From: JAJDIA01 sp031555735
GTDB lineage: Bacteria; Bacteroidota; Bacteroidia; Bacteroidales; Tannerellaceae
Assembly (NCBI GenBank): GCA_031555735.1
Contig: JAVBUE010000033.1
Location: 29,644-93,643, forward strand
DNA: 64,000 bases
Reading direction: 5' to 3'
Shown: positions 18,129-27,674 of the stretch, piece by piece
Layout: every line of letters starts with the position of its first letter
How positions within the stretch are numbered: position 1 is the first letter of the stretch
Program-made: the position numbers and the translations under genes
The notes under the pieces: generated by a model
The model's input: only the letters and a program-made list of their open reading frames with translations
Database searches by the model: none
Told to the model about the DNA's origin: nothing

Positions 18129-18202
18129 CGCCGTGAAAAATCAGGGATGACCTGTCCTATTGCAGGTCCTCCCGCAACTTTAAAAAACAAACGAAAAAGT
18201 AA

Positions 18203-19504
18203 ATGAAAACAGTTCAAATTCTCAGTTTTTTTGCAGCAACATCCCTTCTTTGGACAGGCTGTAGCAATGAAAACCTCGAACAGCCTGCTCATGCAGACAG
18301 TGAAAAAGCGACCTATGTACAGGTGAATGTCTCTTATCCGCAGACAGCTCTCACCCGCGCTGTCAATGATCCGACGGCAACGGCATCCGAAGTGGAACTT
18401 AACACGGTGGATGTGTTTATCTTCGATGCCACCAGCAATGCCTTGTTGAAACGTCAGCAACTGACAAGTGCTGACTTCAGCAGCATCGCACCGGGAACAG
18501 GCAATAACGACCTTTATTCGGCCACCACGCGGGTTGCCACCACCACCGGGAACAAGAAAATTTACGTAGGACTCAACCTGCCGCCTTCTTTCCCGGAAGT
18601 AACATCAGTGGGTGATTTAAAAGCCTCCTGGGGAACGGCATTGAGCCAGCTCGTGTCTGTTAATGGCATCGCGATGTTTTCGGTTGCCGAAGTAAGTAAG
18701 ACCCTCGTGGAAACAACAGATCCTACCTATACAGCCAATAACGTGTTTACTGTTCCGGTGGAACGCATGGTTGCCAAAGTGGCTGTTGAAGACGGCAATT
18801 TTCCCCGTACGGTAACCAGTGGTACGGTGTCGGATCTGCATTTCGCCATCCATACGTCGAATAAAGCGATGTTCCCCTTAAAAAATGTAGTGGGCGGTAT
18901 CGTGAAAGACCCCAACTGGTTGTTGGGCAGCTATGCGGCGACGGCGTTTGAAGATTTCACCGACTATATACCCATCAATGCGGCCGGTACGTCTGGTACG
19001 GGTGGAGCAACAGCAAAGCAGCTGATAGCGAAGTATGCTCCCGAAAACACCAGTGAAGCTCATTTGCAAAAGGAAACCACCTATGCTTCCATCCGCGCGG
19101 TATTCGTTCCCAACCAATTCCTCGACGACAATGGTGAGTCTAAAGGCAGCAATGTGGGAGGGGCGGCAAAGACGTTCTGGATCGTGACCCGCACAGACGG
19201 AACCCGCGGTTTCTTCGACAACCATGCGGAAGCAACTACGTATGTGACGACCAATGGCGGGAGCATCAGCGCACCCTACACGGATGGTTACTGCTACTAT
19301 CAGGCATACCTCAATCCCAAAAATGGATATAATACCATCCGTAACGACTTTTACCATGTGGTAATCACGAAGATCAGCGGTCCCGGTAAACCCGATCCGG
19401 ATCCCAAAGACCCTGAGCTACCGGTGGAAACGCCTACCGATATTACCGTCAACGTAGAGATCATCGCCTGGACTTACGTGGCCGACAATTACGAACTCAA
19501 TTAA
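18203..19504 (+). CDS. Major fimbrial subunit, Mfa1/FimA-like fimbrillin
   Basis: 433-aa lipoprotein precursor of a type V fimbria. The signal peptide ends at Cys20 (SLLWTGC; the lipobox has Trp at -3, which is unusual). The N-terminal domain has the family pattern and an Arg52 in TALTRAVND, the expected cleavage point that frees the groove for donor-strand polymerisation. A proline/aspartate-rich linker (KPDPDPKDPELPVETPT) precedes the C-terminal strand ending WTYVADNYELN. First structural gene of the locus; the FimB-like anchor follows after 111 bp. Confidence 0.85.
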   Translation: MKTVQILSFFAATSLLWTGCSNENLEQPAHADSEKATYVQVNVSYPQTALTRAVNDPTATASEVELNTVDVFIFDATSNALLKRQQLTSADFSSIAPGTGNNDLYSATTRVATTTGNKKIYVGLNLPPSFPEVTSVGDLKASWGTALSQLVSVNGIAMFSVAEVSKTLVETTDPTYTANNVFTVPVERMVAKVAVEDGNFPRTVTSGTVSDLHFAIHTSNKAMFPLKNVVGGIVKDPNWLLGSYAATAFEDFTDYIPINAAGTSGTGGATAKQLIAKYAPENTSEAHLQKETTYASIRAVFVPNQFLDDNGESKGSNVGGAAKTFWIVTRTDGTRGFFDNHAEATTYVTTNGGSISAPYTDGYCYYQAYLNPKNGYNTIRNDFYHVVITKISGPGKPDPDPKDPELPVETPTDITVNVEIIAWTYVADNYELN

Positions 19505-19524
19505 TATAGACCAACGATGCAGGG

Positions 19525-19576
19525 GAGTATCCCGGATTTAACGGGAATTCCCGTATAGATAAAGGATATTCCCGGC
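19525..19576. repeat. Small cluster of GGGA..TCCCG palindromes between fimbrillin and anchor genes
   Basis: Contains the perfect 14-bp palindrome ACGGGAATTCCCGT (19541-19554), with TCCCG words at 19530, 19549 and 19570 (spacing 19 and 21 bp). A stem could form after the fimbrillin stop, which may reduce read-through and so lower anchor relative to fimbrillin. The spacing is not the exact 22 bp seen in the three larger arrays. Confidence 0.5.
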
Positions 19577-19615
19577 ATCATTTTGGAAGATACATAACCG
19601 TTTATTAAACAAATA

Positions 19616-20548
19616 ATGGACACTGGTAAGATATCAGGCATATCGGGCATATTGGTCCTGTGCCTGCTTTCTGTCATTTCATGCATCCGGGAAGACCTGT
19701 CCCCCTGTTCTTCAGGCTTGAACAACCTGCAATTTGTATTTACGTATGACGGTATGCGGGAAATACAATACGGCGAACTCTATCAGGCTGATATCTACGT
19801 GTTTGACCAAAACGATCGTTTTGTAGCCCGGCAGGAAATAATCAATCCCCTTTTTGGACATATCTATACCGTCGATTTCAACCTTGAAGCTGGTGATTAT
19901 AGTTTTGTGGCATGGTTTAACCGGATAGCGCCTTTTTCAACAAGCGAATTAGGTACTACCCGATCCGCTAAGCGGGAAGCGGAACTGTTTCTGGATCTCC
20001 CGGCAGACCGGTGTGTAAATACGATCCTGCCGACACAACTTTACGGTTCGCAGGAAGTGGAAACCCATCGCGATAAAGAGCCCCCATTCATTACCATACC
20101 AATGACAGAGAATACGAACAGGATAAACCTGACAGTCAACGGACTGCACAAAACCGATCATCTTTATACGTACAGCATTACCGATACGAACGGTAGTTAT
20201 TATTTTGACAATTCATTCGCCCCCTGCGAAATGTTTCAATATACTACCACGGCACACTTTAGTGAGGGCAATGCGCTGACAAGCTCGCTCACCGTGTTAC
20301 GGTTGGCGGAAAACCGTCACCCCAAACTGGCGGTTCGCGATACGACTACCGGTGAGCTTATTTATCCACATCATCATGGGCAAATCGATGATCTGATCGA
20401 AATGATATTGACTGCTTATGCCAACGGTCCACAGGTTGATTTTCATCAGACGCATGTCTATGATATCGTTATTTCCTTCGGTGTGGATATGGCTGTCTCG
20501 ATCACTGTGAATGGTTGGAAACTATCGATCGACGAACGGGAACTCTAA
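19616..20548 (+). CDS. FimB/Mfa2-family fimbrial anchor lipoprotein
   Basis: 310-aa lipoprotein with a signal peptide ending in SVISC (Cys23). In type V fimbriae, FimB/Mfa2 proteins sit at the base, anchor the fibre in the outer membrane and limit its length. The early region QFVFTYDGMREIQYGELYQA and the ending ITVNGWKLSIDEREL fit the family. Unlike the three polymerising subunits here it has no TR[A/S] cleavage-like site near residue 50, as expected for an anchor. The next gene starts 2 bp after its stop. Confidence 0.85.
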   Translation: MDTGKISGISGILVLCLLSVISCIREDLSPCSSGLNNLQFVFTYDGMREIQYGELYQADIYVFDQNDRFVARQEIINPLFGHIYTVDFNLEAGDYSFVAWFNRIAPFSTSELGTTRSAKREAELFLDLPADRCVNTILPTQLYGSQEVETHRDKEPPFITIPMTENTNRINLTVNGLHKTDHLYTYSITDTNGSYYFDNSFAPCEMFQYTTTAHFSEGNALTSSLTVLRLAENRHPKLAVRDTTTGELIYPHHHGQIDDLIEMILTAYANGPQVDFHQTHVYDIVISFGVDMAVSITVNGWKLSIDEREL

Positions 20549-20550
20549 AA

Positions 20551-23235
20551 ATGAAAACCATGAAGAGATGGATTGCTGTTATGCTCCCCCTCTTGCTACT
20601 GGCGCTTTCGGCTTGCGTAGAAGAGGATTTGCTGAAACATACCGACCATGTGCCCGATGGTACGATGGTGGATCTGAATTTCTCCCTGTTGTTGCCGTCA
20701 ACAAACGAGCCTCCTGTCACCCGTGCGTTGTACGATTACCATGAACAGGAGCTTGTTCGTCTGGATTTATTGGCTTTTAAAGTGGACGGTACGCAGGAAA
20801 AGTATGCCTATCATTCCAGTTATGAGAGCTTCAGATCGTATCAGGATAAGGTGCGTTTTCTATTGAAAGTACTGAAAAGCACGACTGTCAGTTATCGTTT
20901 TGTAATACTTTTTAACCTGAGTGCTACACAGGTGTCCGCTTTGGATCATATCCCTCCGGGCACTCCAAAGGCAGATGTGCTGGAAGGGATACAGGTGGAA
21001 CAAGCCGGTAAATGGCCGTCGGACGGGTCAAAACTGTTCGTGCTGTGGGGGGAAAGCCAACCCGTGGTAGTTGACGATGCACGGATTGCCACAGGTATTA
21101 ACGGTATAAAAATAGCCCGGATGATGGCACGTATCGATGTGGTTGTTGCCACACCTGATGCCAAAAACGATTTCAATCTCCAATCTGTATATATATATAA
21201 TGTAAACCATAAAGGACTGGTTGCTCCTTTTTCGCAACACTGGCAGCCTTCCACGAATGTGGTAACGGCGCCGAGCCTGCCTGCCGATCCGAAAAAGGAG
21301 CTGGGTCCGCTGGTTTATACCCAGGCATCGACTGAACGTGTGGCATTCATCCGGGAGATTTATACGTTTGAGACGCCAGCCTGCCAGGGTCAGCCGTTAC
21401 AAACACCCTGCATGGTGGTTGGAGGATATTACGGAGGAGAATCCCAGTTATCATATTACCGGCTGGACTTCCTGGCTGCTGATCGGCAAACATACCTCGA
21501 CCTGTTGCGCAACCATTGCTATACGGCGAATATTACCAAGGTAGAGGGGCGGGGTTATGATACTCCGGATGAAGCGTTCCGGGGAAATGTCCGGATGAAA
21601 GCTGAAGTGACGCCCTGGAACGGAGCTCCCCAGACAACGGTTTTCGACCGGCAATACAAACTGTCGCTCAGCAGGGATAAAATCCAATCAGGCAAAGAAG
21701 CGTTTTCCGCAAGCATAGCGCTTACGACAGACTATGCAGGGGCAGACACCGGCCTGCCTGCCGGTATCCTTGTCGGTCCGGTTGAATATACCACCGGCGG
21801 AAGCGGATGGCTTAAGATAATGAATAATTCCGGCGACAATGGTTCGATGGTGCGGGATATACAGGTGACCGGTACAGCCAATACCACCGGTTTCGATCGA
21901 TCGGCTCAATTCACTGTGACAGCCGGTAATATGAATTATGTGGTCAAAGTGAACCAAAGCAAAGATCCTTGGCTCACCTATGCCTGGGCATCGATCTACA
22001 TCCTGGATGGTGAACAGGGGCAGATCCAGGCGAGCTCGGATTTCGACTGGACGGTGGAACTCAAACCGGGTACGAATCTTCAGGGAGGACTTACCGAACT
22101 GTTGACAACCCGCGGAGGACATGCCCGATATGAGCCCGTTTATTTCAATAAGTTCAATGATTGGGACGATATGATGGCCGGTAACCCGCAGAAAACAGCC
22201 GATACCGTGGTGTTCATCTTCAAGGATACCGAAGGGGTATGTCCTGATGTCCCTGTCAGGATATGGATGGCTTCGGGGATGATCGAAGGCGCGTCCAACT
22301 GCTATATGAAACAGCCGGGGTCGTATCCGATCCTGATTCCGGTAAGCCGGGCGAATGAGCCTGCTGTTACCGGCACGAATTCCCTGGGCCGGCAAATCGG
22401 TTTGAAGGATGAGTTGGATGCCCGCCTTATATGGACAGATGTGCAGGCCGGCCTCTCACCCTCCGGTGCGGTGCGGTCGGTGATCCCTGCGGGGGATGGC
22501 GAGACAGGCTATTTGCTCGTACGCCCCGGCAGCATCGACGGCAACGCCGTGGTGGCGGTGACAACCGGGGGGATCATCCGTTGGAGTTGGCACATCTGGG
22601 TAACGCATTACCAGCCTATGGGTAACTGGATCGAACGCAACCTGGGTGCATTGAGTGATGTCCCCGGTGATCTGCGTACCGGTGGCTTGCTGTATCAATG
22701 GGGACGCAAGGATCCTTTCCCCGGACTGGGAGATATCTGGTACGACGGGGATGGCCGGTTGAAGCAGCCTGCCATTGTGACCATCGATGGCCTGTATTAC
22801 GAACCTGTCACGGAGATCACCAATTCGGTACGGAATCCGCTCGCCTATTTCCTGGCGGGGTATAATGCGCGGGGCAATTCCTGGGGTGGGTTTAGTACAC
22901 CGGTCAAAGAGATATACGATCCTTGTCCTCCAGGGTATAAGGTGCCGGTATATACGGCGTGGGCATCCCTGTCGTCGGCCAACTTCCCCTGGGGAGGCAG
23001 CGGCCGGAGCAATGCTTCCGTCGGCGGCTTCTATCCCAAAACCGGTGCGCGGAATAACGGTGGCGGTTTGGTACAACCCGGAAACGGCTATTACTGGAGC
23101 GCCAACTCGGATGGTGGCGATAAATCGCCCCGGTTCAGTTTTACATCGGGAGGGGTGTTCTACTCACCTACCAGCAACACATACTCCCACTGCGATGCAT
23201 ACGCGATCCGCTGTGTGGCCGAATATCCGCACTAA
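20551..23235 (+). CDS. Large fimbrial tip-type lipoprotein with lectin-like C-terminal domain
   Basis: 894 aa from ATG20551 (MKTMKRWIAVMLPLLLLALS), chosen because the longer frame overlaps the anchor gene and lacks a signal peptide. Lipobox LSAC gives Cys22, and Arg58 lies in PPVTRALYD. Residues 60-350 resemble Mfa-type accessory fimbrillins. BACON-like repeats follow. The last ~200 residues (WIERNLGA, YQWGRKDPFPG, EIYDPCPPGYKVP, YWSANSDGG, AIRCVAE) are of the type ending many Bacteroidetes surface proteins (fib_succ_major-like). It is probably a tip adhesin; the ligand is unknown. Confidence 0.8.
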   Translation: MKTMKRWIAVMLPLLLLALSACVEEDLLKHTDHVPDGTMVDLNFSLLLPSTNEPPVTRALYDYHEQELVRLDLLAFKVDGTQEKYAYHSSYESFRSYQDKVRFLLKVLKSTTVSYRFVILFNLSATQVSALDHIPPGTPKADVLEGIQVEQAGKWPSDGSKLFVLWGESQPVVVDDARIATGINGIKIARMMARIDVVVATPDAKNDFNLQSVYIYNVNHKGLVAPFSQHWQPSTNVVTAPSLPADPKKELGPLVYTQASTERVAFIREIYTFETPACQGQPLQTPCMVVGGYYGGESQLSYYRLDFLAADRQTYLDLLRNHCYTANITKVEGRGYDTPDEAFRGNVRMKAEVTPWNGAPQTTVFDRQYKLSLSRDKIQSGKEAFSASIALTTDYAGADTGLPAGILVGPVEYTTGGSGWLKIMNNSGDNGSMVRDIQVTGTANTTGFDRSAQFTVTAGNMNYVVKVNQSKDPWLTYAWASIYILDGEQGQIQASSDFDWTVELKPGTNLQGGLTELLTTRGGHARYEPVYFNKFNDWDDMMAGNPQKTADTVVFIFKDTEGVCPDVPVRIWMASGMIEGASNCYMKQPGSYPILIPVSRANEPAVTGTNSLGRQIGLKDELDARLIWTDVQAGLSPSGAVRSVIPAGDGETGYLLVRPGSIDGNAVVAVTTGGIIRWSWHIWVTHYQPMGNWIERNLGALSDVPGDLRTGGLLYQWGRKDPFPGLGDIWYDGDGRLKQPAIVTIDGLYYEPVTEITNSVRNPLAYFLAGYNARGNSWGGFSTPVKEIYDPCPPGYKVPVYTAWASLSSANFPWGGSGRSNASVGGFYPKTGARNNGGGLVQPGNGYYWSANSDGGDKSPRFSFTSGGVFYSPTSNTYSHCDAYAIRCVAEYPH

Positions 23236-23248
23236 CGAACAATACGAG

Positions 23249-24682
23249 ATGAATACAATGAAAAAACGGAGTATTTTTTGCATACTTCTTGGGTTGGGAT
23301 GGATGCAAGGCTGTGTGATCAACGACGAAGATGCCATTCCGCTACCGGACACCTCCCGGGAGGTGACCATCCGGGTGGAAATCCCCGAAGCCCAACTACC
23401 GCTCACCCGTTCGATGGACGGCGTGAAAGAGAACGATGTCCGGGAAGTGGACCTGCTCCTTTTCGATGTCGATTCTTCGGATCCCGATCAGGTGACGGAG
23501 GTTTTCCGTGAACATGCCTGTGGAACGATTGTCCGCCATTCGGCGACAGGGCAGACCTACACCGTGGAAGTAAAGGCTCCACTCACCGTTGTTGCCGGTA
23601 ACCGGTTGGTCGTCGTGACGAACGCCGCGGCACAGATGGCTTCCGCCCTTCCTGCTCTTTCTGCCGGGACACCCAAGAAGACGGTGCTCGAGCGGTTGAC
23701 CTATGCTTCCGGCCCCTGGGCGGCTGGCGCGTCGGACGAAACGTTCCAACCTATTCCGATGTATGGGGAAAGCGGTATCCTGACAGCCGGATCCGGTAAA
23801 CGCATCGAAGGCATACAACTCCGGCGTATGGTAGCCCGGATCGATGTGGTGAACAACGCGGAAGGCTTCACCCTGGAACGGATCTACCTGTGCCATTATA
23901 CAACGGTCGGGTATATCGCTCCGGCATGGCGTGCAGGCGACGGACAGATCATGGAGGTATCTTCCGGCCTTCCCAATCTCCCCGCCGATCCCGGTAAACA
24001 GTCCGCTGCGGCGATCTATACCCCGGTGGACCAACATTCGGAAGGAGAGATCTATACGCTCGAATCAGCTGCCGCCGACGACGCCTCCGAATCATCCCGC
24101 CGGAATGCCACCTGCCTGGTGTTGGAAGGAATGTATCAAGGCATCAAAAGCTATTACCGGGTGGATTTTACGGTTGGAAATCCAACAGGTGGCCTTCCTG
24201 TCCGATACATGCCCCTGCTGCGCAACCATAAGTATGTGGTGGAAATAAGTACGGCCTCCGGTCGCGGATACGATTCATTTGAACAGGCGGTGGATGCTTA
24301 TACCGTCCCGTCCAATCTCAAGGCGCGTATCCTTATGTACGACTGGAGCGTCATCAAAGAGGTGGCTTTCAACGGGCAATATCTGCTCGGCCTATCCCGT
24401 ACCTCTTGTACCCTGCCTGCTTCGGCAACGGATACGCCCTCGGCTGCTTGCCGCATATCCGTTTTTACCAATTACACTCCGGGGTGGGAGGTGGCAGCCA
24501 TCGAAAATGAACCGGGCGGTGGTTCCGTGGATTGGCTTACGCTTAGCACGATGAGCGGAGCCGGTGGCGTGATAACGGAGTTATTTCTCTATACGGTAAA
24601 GAATGAAGGCACTTCGCGTTCAGCCAGCATTACCCTGAAGGCAGGCCGTTTGTCGCAACAGATTTTTGTGACGCAACAATGA
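23249..24682 (+). CDS. Second fimbrial accessory lipoprotein, shorter paralogue of the preceding gene
   Basis: 477 aa from ATG23249 (ATG23258 possible). Signal peptide with Cys22 (GWMQGC) and Arg54 in PLTRSMDG. Its N-terminal ~330 residues parallel those of the 20551-23235 product: VREVDLLLFDVD versus LVRLDLLAFKVDG, GTPKKTVLE versus GTPKADVLE, RRMVARIDVV versus ARMMARIDVV. It stops after a BACON-like end (SITLKAGRLSQQIFVTQQ) and lacks the lectin-like domain. The overlapping long frame upstream is a shadow of the tip gene. Confidence 0.78.
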   Translation: MNTMKKRSIFCILLGLGWMQGCVINDEDAIPLPDTSREVTIRVEIPEAQLPLTRSMDGVKENDVREVDLLLFDVDSSDPDQVTEVFREHACGTIVRHSATGQTYTVEVKAPLTVVAGNRLVVVTNAAAQMASALPALSAGTPKKTVLERLTYASGPWAAGASDETFQPIPMYGESGILTAGSGKRIEGIQLRRMVARIDVVNNAEGFTLERIYLCHYTTVGYIAPAWRAGDGQIMEVSSGLPNLPADPGKQSAAAIYTPVDQHSEGEIYTLESAAADDASESSRRNATCLVLEGMYQGIKSYYRVDFTVGNPTGGLPVRYMPLLRNHKYVVEISTASGRGYDSFEQAVDAYTVPSNLKARILMYDWSVIKEVAFNGQYLLGLSRTSCTLPASATDTPSAACRISVFTNYTPGWEVAAIENEPGGGSVDWLTLSTMSGAGGVITELFLYTVKNEGTSRSASITLKAGRLSQQIFVTQQ

Positions 24683-24704
24683 CCTGTTTGTCCCTGCCAA
24701 CCAG

Positions 24705-25940
24705 CTACTCAGCTGTCCGGTTTGTTGGGCTGTTTCCGGCGGACTTTTGCCCTACCCGGACAGGCACTTTGATCCAGGTCGCTTTCTTCCAAAGCCATTC
24801 CAGATAGCCTTGCTGATGCGTGCGGAGCCACCAGCGGCAAAAATGATACTGTGCCAGGAATACGCAGATGCCGATCAGGAAGCATACGGTAATGCCGGTA
24901 TATCGGTATAAACCCAGTCCCCAGTTGTAAAACAGGAATGCTCCGAGCAGCGACTGCGACAGGTAGTTGGTCAGACTCATCCGTCCATACGGCGCCAACC
25001 GATGAAGGTATTGCCTGAACGTCGTCAGGTTATACACCAGTATGACCCCGGCAAACAAGATGCCCGTGAATGCAAGGTTCGCCAGGGAGGTGAGGATCAG
25101 TGTGGAAGGAAAGAGCAACGCCTCACGGCTGATGAAATCCGGTAGCATGGCTGCCAACCCGTGGAGCGGGAAGAAGGCAACGACAGACAGGATGAATACA
25201 TGGATCCAGCTTTTGATATTTTTCTCCGTAGCGGCAAACAGTTGGCAACGTCCGATCAGCATACCTGCAATAAACAGCCCCGCTGTCTGGGTGACCCTTC
25301 CGTGTAATAACATCCAGCCCATATTCGCCACATTGCCAGTCCAGATGGTGGTTTTGCACAGTTCAAGGAAGGAGCCTTCCCGCTGGGCGTTATTGACGAT
25401 CCCCCAATAAGGGGCATCCCACTGGCCGTTCATCGTGAAGTTGGGATCCATGAGTGCATACGCCAATTCTCCCCATTCCAACGGCTGGAGCAGCAGGATC
25501 ACCGCAATTGCCGTAGCTGCACGGGTGGAAAGGCGGCATACGGCGATCAGCACGTAGCCGATCAGCGCGTAGAGTACCAGTATCTCACCGGGAAACAAGG
25601 TGGAGTTGATGCAGGCGATCACCAGCAGGAGCACCAACCGCCAGGCAAACCGCCCCCGGAAATCATATCCTTTTTGCTGTTGGTTGTTGTCCTGGATGAA
25701 AAAGCTGAACCCGAACAGCAACGCGAATATGCAATAGGCTTTACCGGAAAAAGCAAAGAAGATACTGTCCCAGATCACCTTGTCTGTAAACTGTAGCAAG
25801 CCGGAGGTCTCTTCCGGAAAACTGTAGAGGCTGAACCGTTCGATAAAGTGGATCAGGGTGATTCCCATGACGGCAAAACCGCGTAATACATCGGCAATTT
25901 CGATGCGGTTTGTTTGAGTTAGTGTTGTAGTAGAGCGCAT
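24705..25940 (-). CDS. DUF418-family (YeiB-like) membrane protein
   Basis: 411-aa multi-pass membrane protein starting MRSTTTLTQTNRIEIADVLRGFAVMG..; the RIEIADVLRGFAVMGITLIH segment is typical of DUF418/YeiB proteins, which resemble acyltransferase-3 membrane proteins. The C-terminal part contains GRMSLTNYLSQSLLGAFLFY, another family hallmark. Function is unproven. It converges on the fimbrial operon, 22 bp from its last gene. A perfect 15-bp inverted repeat brackets its promoter. Confidence 0.85.
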   Translation of the reverse strand: MRSTTTLTQTNRIEIADVLRGFAVMGITLIHFIERFSLYSFPEETSGLLQFTDKVIWDSIFFAFSGKAYCIFALLFGFSFFIQDNNQQQKGYDFRGRFAWRLVLLLVIACINSTLFPGEILVLYALIGYVLIAVCRLSTRAATAIAVILLLQPLEWGELAYALMDPNFTMNGQWDAPYWGIVNNAQREGSFLELCKTTIWTGNVANMGWMLLHGRVTQTAGLFIAGMLIGRCQLFAATEKNIKSWIHVFILSVVAFFPLHGLAAMLPDFISREALLFPSTLILTSLANLAFTGILFAGVILVYNLTTFRQYLHRLAPYGRMSLTNYLSQSLLGAFLFYNWGLGLYRYTGITVCFLIGICVFLAQYHFCRWWLRTHQQGYLEWLWKKATWIKVPVRVGQKSAGNSPTNRTAE

Positions 25941-25947
25941 AAAATTG

Positions 25948-26001
25948 AAAGTTTTAGCATACCAGCCATTTCTTTAGCGGGCAAATGTATGCTAAAACTT
26001 T
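25948..26001. promoter_or_regulatory. 15-bp inverted repeat bracketing the DUF418 promoter
   Basis: Arms AAAGTTTTAGCATAC (25948-25962) and GTATGCTAAAACTTT (25987-26001) are perfect inverse copies separated by 24 bp. On the minus strand TACATTTG (25989-25982), a -7 match, overlaps the right arm; the left arm ends 8 bp before the start codon and covers the ribosome-binding region. Best read as a pair of repressor half-sites or a looped operator. Confidence 0.6.
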
Positions 26002-26051
26002 TGTTTTTCCTACAAGAATAATGAATTAATCCACGGAAGGGAGGAAGGGTC

Positions 26052-27671
26052 TTATCCTACAGGCAGCGTCTGTTGGATGCGGTAAATGTACTGAAGGCCG
26101 GTGGAATCCAACCCGTTTTCTTCCCAAAGCTGGCGGATGGCTTCCTTGATATCTGCGATCTTTCCCATGGGCGTGTCCTTAGGGGCGTTGATCCGGACGA
26201 GGGACACGTTTCCGTAGCCTTTCTTGTTGATATCGCTTTTCACCTGGATGGTGTTATCGTTGTAAATAACCAGCGATGTCGTGGCTTCGGCGCCTTCATA
26301 GAAGGTGACGACCACCGGATCGCCCTTGGAAGTACTTGCGAACATATGCGGATCGCCTTCGTATATATATACCTGCAATCCTTTTGCTTTCAGGGATGCG
26401 CTGTACTGCTTAACGGTACTGACCACGATCTGCCGGATGCTGTCAACCGCCGAGACGGGTGCGTCACGGTCGTACAGGCAATAGACAAGGACTGGTTTGT
26501 TGTTGGCGTAATCAACCTGTAAGCTCTTCGCCAGTTTGTCCGGCAGTTGCTGGCGGGTGGCAAAGTCGTTGTCATACAGGATCACGGCCTTGGAGTTGAC
26601 CCAGAGCGTGCGTGTGTGGTAATTCTCTTTCAGCCATTGGTAACGACTGCGTTCGGGCAGTGCGTTGATTTGGGTATTCAACTCACTGCTGATCATTTCA
26701 GCCGGAATTTGTTTGTTATCCTGCGGAATAGTTGTACTTTCGCTCGGGATAAGTTGTTCGAACTGACGGTTTACGTCCGGACGGGCAAAGGCGTACAGTG
26801 TACAGGCCGCCACCGGCAGCAGAAGCACCAGCTTCCACCGCGCCCATTTGTTGGATTTTTGAAGGCACATCATAGTGATTCTTTTTTTGAGTTTACTTTG
26901 ATTAAAGCTGTTGGCAAGAGTGTAGGAGCTGGAGCCGACAGCTTTTTTTACTAATAATAATTGATAGCTCGTCGCATCGATGCCACTGCGGAGCGCTTCG
27001 GTATCCGCCTCGTATTCATGCACGTCGCGCAGTTCGCGTTTCAACAGCCAGACGGCGGGGTTGAACCAATGCAGCAGGAGGATACATTCTACAAAGGCAA
27101 GGTCGAGCGAGTGACGCCGCCGGCAATGGGCGGCTTCGTGCGCGATAATCTCCTCGGGGTGAGCATCGTAGTCGCCCTCCGACAGGATAATGTATTTCCA
27201 CCAGTTAAAAGGCGGGGTGGGTTGGGGGAGGACGATGAGCACATAGCCACCTGTACGGATCCGTGCGCCATCGCGTATCAGCCGGTAGAGGCTGGCGAAC
27301 GAGCGTAGTAACCAGAACAGCATCAGGGCGCTGCCGCTAAGCCATATGGCGAGGAGGATCCACGGGGCGAAGGGCTGTTCCGCAGGTGTTTCTGCTGGTA
27401 TATGGGCGGGAAAGGATTCAACCGTGATAAGGGGAGCGGATTCTTCCGGGCTGATCATCCGTTCCAGTTCCAGGAAAGGCTGGTGTATGATACCGGGTGT
27501 GGCCGTCTTTAGTTTCACCAGCGGGAGCAGCAGGCATACGATCATCCCCCCGATCAGCACTTTCCGGTTGAAACGGAAACAGCTTTCCCTGCTCAGCAAA
27601 GTCTTATAGCCCAGGTAGAACAGCGCCAGGCAGCACGATGATTGGATGATATAAAGCAGGAAGGCGGCCAT
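26052..27671 (-). CDS. BlaR1/M56-type membrane metallopeptidase
   Basis: 539-aa protein with N-terminal membrane helices (FLLYIIQSSCCLALFYLGYK; VLIGGMIVCLLLPLVKL; WILLAIWLSGSALMLFWLL), then the zinc motif HEAAH at 178-182 and the following HEYEADTEA. A further helix near 280 (KLVLLLPVAACTLYAF) leads to a periplasmic C-terminal region of unknown specificity. M56 proteins sense a signal and cleave the partner BlaI-type repressor. It starts 3 bp after such a gene. No penicillin-binding sensor domain is evident, so the signal need not be a beta-lactam. Confidence 0.88.
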   Translation of the reverse strand: MAAFLLYIIQSSCCLALFYLGYKTLLSRESCFRFNRKVLIGGMIVCLLLPLVKLKTATPGIIHQPFLELERMISPEESAPLITVESFPAHIPAETPAEQPFAPWILLAIWLSGSALMLFWLLRSFASLYRLIRDGARIRTGGYVLIVLPQPTPPFNWWKYIILSEGDYDAHPEEIIAHEAAHCRRRHSLDLAFVECILLLHWFNPAVWLLKRELRDVHEYEADTEALRSGIDATSYQLLLVKKAVGSSSYTLANSFNQSKLKKRITMMCLQKSNKWARWKLVLLLPVAACTLYAFARPDVNRQFEQLIPSESTTIPQDNKQIPAEMISSELNTQINALPERSRYQWLKENYHTRTLWVNSKAVILYDNDFATRQQLPDKLAKSLQVDYANNKPVLVYCLYDRDAPVSAVDSIRQIVVSTVKQYSASLKAKGLQVYIYEGDPHMFASTSKGDPVVVTFYEGAEATTSLVIYNDNTIQVKSDINKKGYGNVSLVRINAPKDTPMGKIADIKEAIRQLWEENGLDSTGLQYIYRIQQTLPVG

Positions 27672-27674
27672 GAC

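Noticed and set aside
19525..19576. Fourth 22-bp array
   Set aside because: Word spacing is 19 and 21 bp and there are only three words; better described as local palindromes.
22787..23248. Extension of the second fimbrial lipoprotein upstream of 23249
   Set aside because: It is a different-frame reading of the tip gene; a signal peptide begins at 23249.
25948..26001. Invertible (phase-variable) promoter
   Set aside because: The arms enclose only 24 bp, too short for known recombinase-driven inversion, and no recombinase gene is nearby.
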